From JBFLYC01 sp040756735 (GTDB taxonomy: Bacteria > Bacillota > DSM-16504 > Desulfitibacterales > Desulfitibacteraceae), in the NCBI GenBank assembly GCA_040756735.1, contig JBFLYC010000008.1, positions 1 to 64,000 on the forward strand: a DNA stretch of 64,000 bases, read 5' to 3'. Below, piece after piece: positions 34,416 to 41,339 of the stretch (positions within the stretch are counted from its first letter, which is position 1; every line of letters begins with the position of its first letter). Position numbers and translations under genes: made by a program. The notes under the pieces are model-generated. The model searched no databases, had not been told where the DNA came from, and worked only from the letters and a program-made list of their open reading frames with translations.

Positions 34416-35153
34416 ATGAATAGAAATCAAAAATGGCAGTTGATTGATTTATCTCAAGAGATTTATGAAGGAATGTCGGTTTTCCCAATGCACCAAAAAA
34501 CATTTATTATGACTAACATGACCCACGAGGAAAACCAGCGTCTAACAGGCAGTAAAACTCTGGGGTTTTCGGCCCGAAATTTGTTAATCAGCGAACATGG
34601 TCCAACCCATTGTGATGCTGTCTGGGAATATAGACCTGATGGGGCAACCATTGATAAAATGCCCCTGTCCTTTTTCTGGGGAGACGCTATCTGTGTTGAT
34701 TTATCTCATATACCAAGTAAAAGATACATTGAGATTGAGGATTTGGAAGCAGCATTAAGAAAATCAGGGCAGGAAATTAGAAGAGGGGATATTTTCCTCA
34801 TGTATACCGGTCACTTCGACCGTCATTATAATACAGATCGCTGGCAGACTGATTACACCGGCCTTAGCTATAGAGCAGCTGAGTGGCTTGCAGAACAAGG
34901 TGTGGTAAATATCGGTGTTGATGCCCCTGCCATTGACCATCCAAAGGACTTGGATTTTTCAGGTCATTATGTTTGCGGTAAATACGAAATCACTAACACT
35001 GAAAACTTGTGCAACCTGGATAAGGTGGTAAATAAGCGTTTCTTGTTTATGGGACTGCCTTTAAGGATAAGGGATGGAAGCGGTTCACCTATAAGAGCAG
35101 TGGCTATTATCACTGACGAAGTAATAACTGCAAAAAGTCCATGGCATAAATAA
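34416..35153 (+). CDS. Cyclase-family (KynB-like) metal hydrolase
   Basis: 245 aa from ATG 34416 behind AAGGTG. The cyclase/kynurenine-formamidase family is shown by LIDLSQEIYEGMSVFP at the start, the metal-binding HGPTHCDA motif (near residue 60), GDIFLMYTGH and GVDAPAIDHPKD. Members hydrolyse amide or cyclic amide bonds. As the last gene of the BMC cluster it could open the imidazolone ring (4-imidazolone to formiminoglycine) or a ureido-type intermediate; this is inference from pathway need. A terminator follows the stop by 3 bp. Confidence 0.85.
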   Translation: MNRNQKWQLIDLSQEIYEGMSVFPMHQKTFIMTNMTHEENQRLTGSKTLGFSARNLLISEHGPTHCDAVWEYRPDGATIDKMPLSFFWGDAICVDLSHIPSKRYIEIEDLEAALRKSGQEIRRGDIFLMYTGHFDRHYNTDRWQTDYTGLSYRAAEWLAEQGVVNIGVDAPAIDHPKDLDFSGHYVCGKYEITNTENLCNLDKVVNKRFLFMGLPLRIRDGSGSPIRAVAIITDEVITAKSPWHK

Positions 35154-35155
35154 GG

Positions 35156-35178
35156 AGAACCCAGGGGGGTTCTTTTTT
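35156..35178 (+). terminator. Terminator of the BMC cluster
   Basis: The 7-bp arms AGAACCC/GGGTTCT with a 4-base loop are followed by T6. It starts 3 bp past the cyclase stop and marks the end of the operon-like run from 25481. Confidence 0.8.
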
Positions 35179-35229
35179 GTGCCTGTGAATGGTACATCAC
35201 ATATTGACACTGGCATAAATTAGTTAATA

Positions 35230-35562
35230 GTGTTTGCTTTGCAGGCAATCAGCAATGTATTGCTGGTTGGCACATCTGCTGAAATATATATGTGGGTTTC
35301 TGCTGTTATATTCGGACTTACCGCCTGGAGTATTCCAGGAATTGTCGCAGCATGCTGCGGGGATATAGTTGGTTCAAGAAATTCACCTGCAGCCCTGGGG
35401 GTTCTAACATTCTTTTTTGGAATAGGCACTGTCTTTGGACCTGCAATTGCAGGATATATTAAAGAGGTCAGCCTATCCTTTAATGGGGCATTTTATCTTG
35501 CAGCTATCGTTTCTGCTGTAGGAGGAGTCTCCCTCTGGAAAACAATAGTTAAAGGGAGATAA
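35230..35562 (+). pseudogene. MFS transporter C-terminal remnant
   Basis: 110 aa of an open frame with three to four helices typical of the last third of major-facilitator proteins (SAVIFGLTAWSIPGIVAACC, GDIVGSRNSPAALGVLTFFF, then SFNGAFYLAAIVSAVGG). The N-terminal eight or so helices are absent and there is no credible start. The end (LSFNGAFYLAA, then VGGVSLWK) is homologous to the end of the remnant at 10702-10944. The two pieces bracket the purine island in the same orientation. Confidence 0.7.
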
Positions 35563-35592
35563 ATATCAAATACTAAATTATCACTCCTTTTG

Positions 35593-36693
35593 TTAATTAA
35601 TTTTTTTTTCTACTGGGGATTCCAGGTAAACACTCCTGCTTGGAAACGCTACAGATACTCCTTCTTGTTCCAGGATATTCATAATTCTATAGTTTACGTC
35701 TTCTTTAACCTTTAAATATTCAGACCAGCTGGTAGTAATGGTAAAGAAATATAGAAAAATGTCCAGGCTGCTGTCATTGAATTTGTCAAAATGAACAAAG
35801 ATAGTTTGCTTGTGGATTTCCGGATGAGTTTCCAGCATATCTCTTATATCATTAACAACCTTTTCTAGCTTGTCCCTGGGGGTGGAATAGGTAACTCCCA
35901 GATTAAAGGTTATCCTGCGCTTGCCCATACGGGTCCAGTTGGTAATGGGTTGGTTGGCCAAGGTTGAATTAGGAACCGTTACAAGGGCATGGGCAAAAGT
36001 ACGCACTTTTGTACTTCTGAAAGATATATCTTCTACGGTACCTTCAACAGTGGGTGTTTCTATCCAATCGCCAATGGAAAAGGGTTTATCCAATATTATG
36101 ACCACGCCACCAAACATGTTTGATGCTGTATCCTTGGCTGCAAGTGCAAAGGCTAATCCTCCCAAACCAAGTCCTGCAATAAAGGTGCTTATCTCAAAAC
36201 CCCATTCATCGGCTATTAGTACTCCGGCAATAAAAAGGATCAAAAACCTGAGAATTTTTGAGAGGAAGGGGATTAGGATCTTATCCATCTGGATGTCCAG
36301 TTTTTCCTGTATCTTATTGAAAAGGCCTGAGCAGGTTCCTGTAAAGTTGTAAAATCCCCAGGCTGTTAATATGATAATTGAAGTGCGAAAAAAGTGAACG
36401 GCCAGAGCTTCCTGGTATTCAGTTAGCGGTAGATATCTAAAAGAAAGGTAGATACCCAATATTACAAAAAAAATCTGCAAAGGTTTTTCAAAAGACAATA
36501 ACAATTTTGTGTCCATATCAGTCTTAGTTTTCTTGGAGAAACCCAACAATATTTTAAAGATATATCTGGCAAATAGTTTTCTAAGAATCCAAAAAGCAAA
36601 AAGTATGCCTACAATCACTGCACCATCTACTATTACCTTGTTAAACAAATCCTTATTTAATAGGTCCTTGTAATTTTCCAGAAGTTCAAACAT
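35593..36693 (-). CDS. MscS-family mechanosensitive channel
   Basis: 366 aa, ATG with a GCGGGTG site. Membrane helices lie near 20-40, 65-85, 95-115 and 150-175. The pore-lining helix and beta domain follow: STFIAGLGLGGLAFALAAKD, TASNMFGGVVIILDKPFSIGD and GTVEDISFRSTKVRT. The C-terminal domain has TRMGKRRITFNLGVTY. It protects against osmotic downshock. It stands alone on the minus strand, between the MFS remnant and the divergent NBP35 gene. Confidence 0.92.
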   Translation of the reverse strand: MFELLENYKDLLNKDLFNKVIVDGAVIVGILFAFWILRKLFARYIFKILLGFSKKTKTDMDTKLLLSFEKPLQIFFVILGIYLSFRYLPLTEYQEALAVHFFRTSIIILTAWGFYNFTGTCSGLFNKIQEKLDIQMDKILIPFLSKILRFLILFIAGVLIADEWGFEISTFIAGLGLGGLAFALAAKDTASNMFGGVVIILDKPFSIGDWIETPTVEGTVEDISFRSTKVRTFAHALVTVPNSTLANQPITNWTRMGKRRITFNLGVTYSTPRDKLEKVVNDIRDMLETHPEIHKQTIFVHFDKFNDSSLDIFLYFFTITTSWSEYLKVKEDVNYRIMNILEQEGVSVAFPSRSVYLESPVEKKIN

Positions 36694-36814
36694 GTTAAAT
36701 CACCCGCTTTTAATCCATCCTTATTATTACTTCTACAACAATACCCAATTTCCTATTAAGAACCTATACATTATTAATTACCTAGTAGCGTTTGTTAGTA
36801 TCAGTAAATGGCAT

Positions 36815-36866
36815 TTGACAATAACTCAATTTCAGGAATATAATGTTATTAGCATATGCTAATAAC
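36815..36866 (+). promoter_or_regulatory. Consensus promoter with a 22-bp palindromic operator before the NBP35 gene
   Basis: TTGACA at 36815-36820 and TATAAT at 36839-36844 are separated by 18 bp. A perfect 22-bp palindrome fills 36845-36866 (half-site GTTATTAGCAT), immediately after the -10 box and over the expected transcription start. A repressor bound there would block initiation. The ribosome site GAGGAGG lies just downstream. Confidence 0.75.
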
Positions 36867-36883
36867 GAGGAGGCGTAATAAAG

Positions 36884-37735
36884 TTGTCTAATTGTGATGT
36901 TTGTCCAACAAATAACAGCTGTGACACAACTAAAGAAAAATGTGCCATTGAAAACAATCCATTTAATGAAGTAAAAAAGGTTATTGCAGTTATGAGCGGT
37001 AAAGGAGGGGTAGGAAAATCAACAATTGCCGTGCTGCTTGCTAAGACCCTAAAAGCTAAGGGATATAAAGTGGGAATACTAGATGCCGATATAACTGGGC
37101 CTAGTATTCCGAGTTTTTTCAAACTAAGTGATAAAAGAGTAAAGAGCAGTGAAATGGGTCTGATCCCTATAGTATCTGACGACGGAATTCCGATAATCTC
37201 CTTAAATCTTCTGATAGATGATGAAGAACACCCAGTGATATGGAGGGGACCAATTATCTCTGGAGTTGTCAAACAGTTTTGGAATGAGGTGTTCTGGGGG
37301 GACCTGGACTACCTGATAATTGATATGCCGCCTGGTACAGGAGATGTTGCCTTAACAGTAATGCAGTCAATTCCCATTAATGGAATGGTCATGGTTTCCA
37401 CCCCACAGGATATGGTGTCAATGATAGTAGCTAAATCTGTTAACATGGCTAGAACCATGAATATACCTATTATAGGGATTATTGAAAACATGAGTTATCT
37501 ACAGTGCCCTGATTGCGGTAAAAAGATTAAACTCTATGAATCTCAAAATGTACCTGATTACATAAAAAGGCTGGACTTAACCCTTTTAGGTGAGCTGCCG
37601 ATGAGCAGCAGCATTGCCTGCTTACCCGTTAATAAAACCAATGGTCATGATGAAAGTCTCATAAAGACATTTAATGATATTGCAGATAATATTATCAACA
37701 ATCTAGGTAAAAATGATGTAGCTAGATTTGAATGA
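36884..37735 (+). CDS. Mrp/NBP35-family iron-sulfur carrier ATPase
   Basis: 283 aa, TTG start 9 bp after GAGGAGG. An N-terminal Cys cluster (CDVCPTNNSCDTTKEKC) is followed by a deviant Walker A motif (SGKGGVGKST, about 45-54), Walker B (IDMPPGTGD) and a C-terminal CPDCGKK pair that binds the bridging cluster in this family. It delivers or stores [4Fe-4S] clusters in the cytosol. The neighbours (DUF134, DUF5320) are its usual companions in anaerobes. Promoter and operator are described at 36815-36866. Confidence 0.92.
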   Translation: MSNCDVCPTNNSCDTTKEKCAIENNPFNEVKKVIAVMSGKGGVGKSTIAVLLAKTLKAKGYKVGILDADITGPSIPSFFKLSDKRVKSSEMGLIPIVSDDGIPIISLNLLIDDEEHPVIWRGPIISGVVKQFWNEVFWGDLDYLIIDMPPGTGDVALTVMQSIPINGMVMVSTPQDMVSMIVAKSVNMARTMNIPIIGIIENMSYLQCPDCGKKIKLYESQNVPDYIKRLDLTLLGELPMSSSIACLPVNKTNGHDESLIKTFNDIADNIINNLGKNDVARFE

Positions 37736-37748
37736 AAGGGGAACTCAG

Positions 37749-38203
37749 ATGCCGCGGCCAATCAAGATGAGAAGAGTTCAATTTACACCCCAAAAAAATA
37801 CTTTGTACCTTGTTCTAAGGGCAACTGTGTTAATTGTGCAGGGCTTAACGAATTAAAGTTAAAGATTGAGGAATTAGAGGCCATGAGGCTTAAGGATATA
37901 GAAGGTTTTAATCAAGAAGAGTGTGCTCAAAAAATGCAGGTATCAAGGCAAACCTTCCAAAACATTATTGACAAGGCAAGAAACAAAGTAGCTGTGGCCC
38001 TGGTAGAAGGAAAGGCTATTTCCATTGAAGGAGGACATTTCAAAAAAAGCACTTGCTTGTTTAAATGTATGTCTTGTAACAAAAACTACGAAATTGCCTT
38101 AGAAAGGGATAAGAAACGATGTAAGCTCTGTGGTTCAAGTAAAGTATTGTGTCAAAAAAAGGCAACATTGCAATACAGCATGTACCTAAGTATTTCCTTA
38201 TAG
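37749..38203 (+). pseudogene. DUF134 DNA-binding protein, frameshifted at an A7 run
   Basis: ATG 37749 starts MPRPIKMRRVQFTP, then the frame closes. Inserting one A in the A7 run at 37792-37798 restores KKYFVPCSKGNCVNCAGL followed by the DUF134 helix-turn-helix (EAMRLKDIEGFNQEECAQKM, VSRQTFQNIIDKAR). A C-terminal zinc-ribbon-like segment follows, with CMSCNKNYE and CKLCGSSK. Either the gene is broken, the read is wrong, or transcriptional slippage on the A-run makes the full protein. A 127-aa paralogue is intact at 38733. Confidence 0.75.
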
Positions 38204-38257
38204 GTCACATTATTTGGAAAGTTTAAGATTTTTTAAAGATATTTTGAATAATTGTTA

Positions 38258-38286
38258 TTGACATATGCCCAAAATAAACTTATAAT
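38258..38286 (+). promoter_or_regulatory. Perfect sigma-A-type promoter for the DUF5320 gene
   Basis: TTGACA at 38258-38263, exactly 17 bp of spacer, then TATAAT at 38281-38286. An inverted pair CATATGCCC (38262) and GGGTATATG (38298) brackets the -10 region and may be an operator. The CATATG core recurs in the palindrome before the NBP35 gene. Confidence 0.75.
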
Positions 38287-38339
38287 TGAATTATAAAGGG
38301 TATATGACCAAAACATATAATCTATAAGGGGGTATGCAG

Positions 38340-38600
38340 ATGCCAGGGCGTGACGGAACCGGCCCAGCAGGTATGGGGCTCATGTCAGGAAGAAGAATGG
38401 GTTATTGTCGTTCTAGGGCTTCTAATAATCCACACGGTATGGGTTTAGGAATGAGATCTAGATATGGCTGCAGGAGGATGATGGAAATAAACCCTGAGAC
38501 TATAAAGAGTAATTTGGAGCGGCAGAAATCCTTTTTAGAGGCCCGTTTAGAAGATGTTAAGAGGATGCTGGGAAGTTTCAGTAAAAATGAAGATGTATAA
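38340..38600 (+). CDS. DUF5320 small Gly/Met/Arg-rich protein
   Basis: 86 aa. ATG 38340 lies 7 bp after AAGGGGG; an ATG two codons earlier touches the site. It starts MPGRDGTGPAGMGLMSGRRM, the conserved head of DUF5320 proteins (MPGGDRTGP...). A helical tail follows (MEINPETIKSNLERQKSFLE, then RLEDVKRML), likely a coiled coil. These small proteins accompany NBP35, NifB/NifX-type and DUF134 genes in anaerobes; no molecular function is established. A strong terminator follows at once. Confidence 0.85.
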   Translation: MPGRDGTGPAGMGLMSGRRMGYCRSRASNNPHGMGLGMRSRYGCRRMMEINPETIKSNLERQKSFLEARLEDVKRMLGSFSKNEDV

Positions 38601-38636
38601 AAGAAAAGGGTGAGGGGCTGCCTCACCCTTTTCTTT
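38601..38636 (+). terminator. Terminator after the DUF5320 gene
   Basis: Fifteen-bp perfect arms (AAGAAAAGGGTGAGG and its complement) with a GGCTG loop. The 3' arm ends in TTTTCTTT, giving a U-rich tail. It begins 1 bp after the stop codon. Confidence 0.85.
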
Positions 38637-38732
38637 AGGGACATTGAAGTGTCTCCCCTTTCAATGAGGAATGATATATAATATATGTACATAAAAAGAT
38701 AATCCTCATAAATTAGAGAGGTGATTTCAAAG

Positions 38733-39116
38733 ATGCCGAGACCAAGGAAATGGAAAAGAGTATGCCAAATGCCTGGCTTTCAGACTTATGGGCCAATGGG
38801 GAAAAGTTTTGATGACGCCAGTGTGGTAGCAATGACTGTAGAGGAATTTGAAACAATTCGTCTGATAGATTTAGAAGGTATGGACCAGGAGCATTGTGCC
38901 GAGAAAATGGGAGTAGCCCGTTCTACTATCCAAAGGTTATATAATGATGCCAGACAAAAAATAGCAGATGTTTTGGTAAATGGCAAAGCATTAAAGATTG
39001 AAGGCGGAGATTACCGGATTTGCGAGGAATTCTCGGAGGAGTCTTTACCCAAGTGCAGACCTTGTGGTCGGAAGGGTTATAGGCATGGAAAAGGCTCAGG
39101 GCATGGAAGGATATAA
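38733..39116 (+). CDS. DUF134 family DNA-binding protein
   Basis: 127 aa from ATG 38733 (GAGAGGTGATTT site). It shows MPRPRKWKRVCQMPGFQTYG, the DUF134 start, then an HTH much like sigma-70 region 4: VEEFETIRLIDLEGMDQEHC, AEKMGVARSTIQRLYNDARQK. The tail is Cys/Gly/His-rich (CRPCGRKGYRHGKGSGHG) and may bind metal. It likely regulates the neighbouring Fe-S or metal genes. It is intact, in contrast to the paralogue at 37749. Confidence 0.88.
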   Translation: MPRPRKWKRVCQMPGFQTYGPMGKSFDDASVVAMTVEEFETIRLIDLEGMDQEHCAEKMGVARSTIQRLYNDARQKIADVLVNGKALKIEGGDYRICEEFSEESLPKCRPCGRKGYRHGKGSGHGRI

Positions 39117-39235
39117 TTTAGCTGGGAATTAGGAGAAAAAAAGTTTAATAAAAAGTATCCCGAAAAAAAAGGAAAAAGAAATTTTGTGGCGAATATGAAT
39201 CTATGTGCATAACGGTACGATTGTGCATAACGAAA

Positions 39236-39345
39236 ACTACATATGTCTCCGAACTGGATTTCCTAATCTCATTAGAGGATGGCGCTCCAGTCCGTAGGGT
39301 TAGCAGGGAAACCTGTTGGCCTCCCATGGTGGAAAGGAGAACTCT
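39236..39345 (+). ncRNA. Moco/Tuco-type riboswitch aptamer (candidate)
   Basis: The segment folds as ACTGGA/TCCAGT enclosing CCTAAT/ATTAG-GG, then a GNRA-capped stem CAGG-GAAA-CCTG. It is followed by GGCCTCCCATGGTGGAAAGG and an AGAAC end. The order of a long P2 arm, a GAAA tetraloop and GGCCTCC...GGAAAGGAG agrees with my memory of the molybdenum (or tungsten) cofactor RNA motif. It is followed by an intrinsic terminator at 39357-39384 and the tungstate transporter genes, a known association of this class. A covariance search would decide the call and the Mo versus W variant. Confidence 0.65.
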
Positions 39346-39356
39346 TTTGTTTAAAA

Positions 39357-39384
39357 GGTTAATCCACCAGGGTTAGTCTTTTTT
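39357..39384 (+). terminator. Expression-platform terminator of the tup leader
   Basis: GGTTAATCC pairs with GGGTTAGTC over nine positions (three wobbles) around an ACCA loop, followed by six T. Placed just after the aptamer, it can end transcription before tupA when the cofactor is bound. Confidence 0.65.
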
Positions 39385-39407
39385 CTTTGGAGCAGCATAG
39401 GTGTCGG

Positions 39408-39582
39408 GGTGTCAAGGGGGGTGTCAAGGGGGGTGTCAAGGGGACGGTTCTCTGTCACATTAAACGAAAGGGGACACACCCGACAAGGTCAGGGGACACA
39501 CCAAACAAGGTAAGGGGACACACCTCTTTCAGAGGAATGTCCCCAACGTATGCGTAAACTCTTGGCTTGGAGGAATGTCCCC
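39408..39582. repeat. Short repeat cluster: 12-bp tandem and REP-like stem-loops
   Basis: Three tandem copies of GGTGTCAAGGGG run at 39408-39443. Three copies of GGGGACACACC lie between about 39470 and 39525. GAGGAATGTCCCC occurs at 39532 and 39570. The last GGGGACA copy pairs with the first TGTCCCC to form a 31-bp imperfect palindrome (39514-39544) with an inner CCTCT/AGAGG stem. Related pieces occur at 24500-24516 and 51997-52007. It looks like a mobile REP-type intergenic repeat sitting between the riboswitch terminator and tupA. No transposase is present. Confidence 0.6.
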
Positions 39583-39633
39583 AACAAAACTGATGAGGAA
39601 TATTCTTAATAAGTAAGACAGGAGGTAATACTT

Positions 39634-40518
39634 TTGAAAAGACTACTGGTGGGTTTGTTAATACTATTTGTTTTCTTGTTGAGCGTAGGTTGTGCTAAAA
39701 CTGCAGAGGCTCCAACAGGAGGGGAAGCTCCAAAAAAAGAAGCCCCAAAAGAGTTAATTTTAGCAACTACGACTAGTACACAGGACAGCGGTTTATTAGA
39801 TGTACTTATCCCGTTATTTGAGGAAAAATATAACTTTAAGGTGAAGACAATTGCAGTTGGAACAGGTCAGGCTCTAGCCATGGGTGAAAAGGGTGATGCA
39901 GATGTCCTCTTGACACATGCTCCTGCATCTGAGGCGCCTCTTTTGGAAGCAGGAGATATAATCAATTATAAAATGGTCATGCATAATGACTTTATAATTG
40001 TAGGACCAGCAGATGATCCAGCAGGTATTAAAGGGATGAATTTGTCTGCAGATGCATTTGCCAAGATAGCAGGGGAAGAAAAACTCTTTGTGTCCAGGGG
40101 TGATGATTCGGGTACTCACAAGAAGGAATTATCAATATGGAAAAAAACTATTGGAGAACCAGAGGGCAGGTGGTATATTGAAACGGGAAGCGGCATGGGG
40201 CAAACATTGAACATTGCATCTGAAAAGGGTGGATATGCCCTCACAGACAGGGGTACTTACCTTGCCTTAAAGCAAAACCTGCACCTGGAAATTCTAGTTG
40301 AAGGCGAACCAGACTTGTTAAACATTTATCATGTGGCCCAGGTAAACCCAAATAAGTCAGATATGATAAATGCACAGGGAGCTGAGGCCTTTGTGGAGTT
40401 TATGGTTTCCCCTGAGGCTCAAAAAATAATTGGGGAATTTGGTGTTGACAAGTATGGTTCACCATTATTCTTTCCGGATGCACACAAAGACCCCAGTGAG
40501 TATGGGTTGAAGTACTAA
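39634..40518 (+). CDS. tupA: Tungstate ABC transporter binding lipoprotein
   Basis: 294 aa, TTG start behind CAGGAGG. Lipoprotein signal with lipobox SVGC (Cys about 20). The mature start LILATTTSTQDSGLLDVLIP and VGTGQALAMGEKGDADVLLT are TupA hallmarks, followed by VSRGDDSGTHKKELSIWK and a C-terminal EFGVDKYGSPLFFPDA. It captures tungstate with high affinity for tungsten enzymes such as aldehyde:ferredoxin oxidoreductases or formate dehydrogenases. Molybdate binding is less likely. First gene after the riboswitch. Confidence 0.92.
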   Translation: MKRLLVGLLILFVFLLSVGCAKTAEAPTGGEAPKKEAPKELILATTTSTQDSGLLDVLIPLFEEKYNFKVKTIAVGTGQALAMGEKGDADVLLTHAPASEAPLLEAGDIINYKMVMHNDFIIVGPADDPAGIKGMNLSADAFAKIAGEEKLFVSRGDDSGTHKKELSIWKKTIGEPEGRWYIETGSGMGQTLNIASEKGGYALTDRGTYLALKQNLHLEILVEGEPDLLNIYHVAQVNPNKSDMINAQGAEAFVEFMVSPEAQKIIGEFGVDKYGSPLFFPDAHKDPSEYGLKY

Positions 40519-40643
40519 GATAAATTTGACCAGGCAAACCGCAAGATGTTGACCCTTGCAGATGGGGTTTTTAAGAGTTTGCAGAGTTTGCATAGCCGGT
40601 TCATGATTTAGAGTATAGCATATAGCATAAAGGCGGTATTGAA

Positions 40644-41339
40644 TTGGAATTATTTCTGGAAGGCATTAAGGAAGCTGTCAGGCTGTTTATAACATTAGAT
40701 GCTGAGGTTTTAGACATCACCTTTAGAACCTTAAGGATAGCAACAATTTCTACGTTGCTGGCTCTAGTAACAGGAGTCCCACTGGGTTTGTTTTTAGCCC
40801 TGCGCAATTTTCCCGGCAAGCGCATCTTAATTAGCCTGGTAAATACCGGTATGGCCTTTCCACCGGTAGCTGTAGGCTTATGGGTAAGTCTTTTCTTGTG
40901 GAGAAGCGGGCTATTAGGGCAATTTCAGTTAATTTATACGCCCTATGCCCTTGTTATTGCCCAGTACATTATAGCCTTTCCCATGGTTACCGGGTTTACT
41001 ATAGCCGGAATCCAGCAGCTAAACCCTAAACTCCATCTGCAGATCTGGTCCCTGGGGGCATCCAGGTGGCAGTACTTGTGGGCAATAGTCAGAGAAACGC
41101 GTCTGCCTTTGCTTGCTGCCGTTATCGCAGGATTTGGCGCGGTTATCTCAGAGGTGGGAGCTTCCATGATGGTTGGAGGCAACATCAAAGGTTCCACAAG
41201 GGTATTGACCACTGCTATTGTCCTGGAAGTTGCCAAGGGTAAGTTTGGCTTGGCCCTTGCCCTGACAATAATATTAATGGCCCTTGCTTATTTCATAACT
41301 CTGGCTTTAACTCTAATACAACAACAGGAGAGGAAATAA
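40644..41339 (+). CDS. tupB: Tungstate ABC transporter permease
   Basis: 231 aa with five to six helices. The binding-protein-dependent permease EAA-like loop is GIQQLNPKLHLQIWSLGASRW. The TupB-like N-terminus is GIKEAVRLFITLDAEVLDIT, and AVISEVGASMMVGGNIKG follows. A TTG start is used, with AAAGGCGG 5-9 bp upstream. Its stop overlaps the ATPase start by one base (TAATG). The 125 bp after tupA hold no clear terminator. Confidence 0.9.
   Translation: MELFLEGIKEAVRLFITLDAEVLDITFRTLRIATISTLLALVTGVPLGLFLALRNFPGKRILISLVNTGMAFPPVAVGLWVSLFLWRSGLLGQFQLIYTPYALVIAQYIIAFPMVTGFTIAGIQQLNPKLHLQIWSLGASRWQYLWAIVRETRLPLLAAVIAGFGAVISEVGASMMVGGNIKGSTRVLTTAIVLEVAKGKFGLALALTIILMALAYFITLALTLIQQQERK

Larger units (their letters stand above)
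39117..39633 (+). other. 517-bp leader of the tup operon
   Basis: No protein gene is seen. It holds, in order, a 100-bp A-rich stretch with a repeated TGTGCATAACG (about 39204 and 39222) that may be promoter or operator DNA. The riboswitch candidate and its terminator (39236-39384) follow, then the REP-like repeats (39408-39582) and the tupA ribosome site. Confidence 0.6.

Noticed and set aside
39408..39582. Repeat cluster considered as a CRISPR array
   Set aside because: Units are 11-13 bp, irregularly spaced, without unique spacers of constant length, and no cas gene is near.
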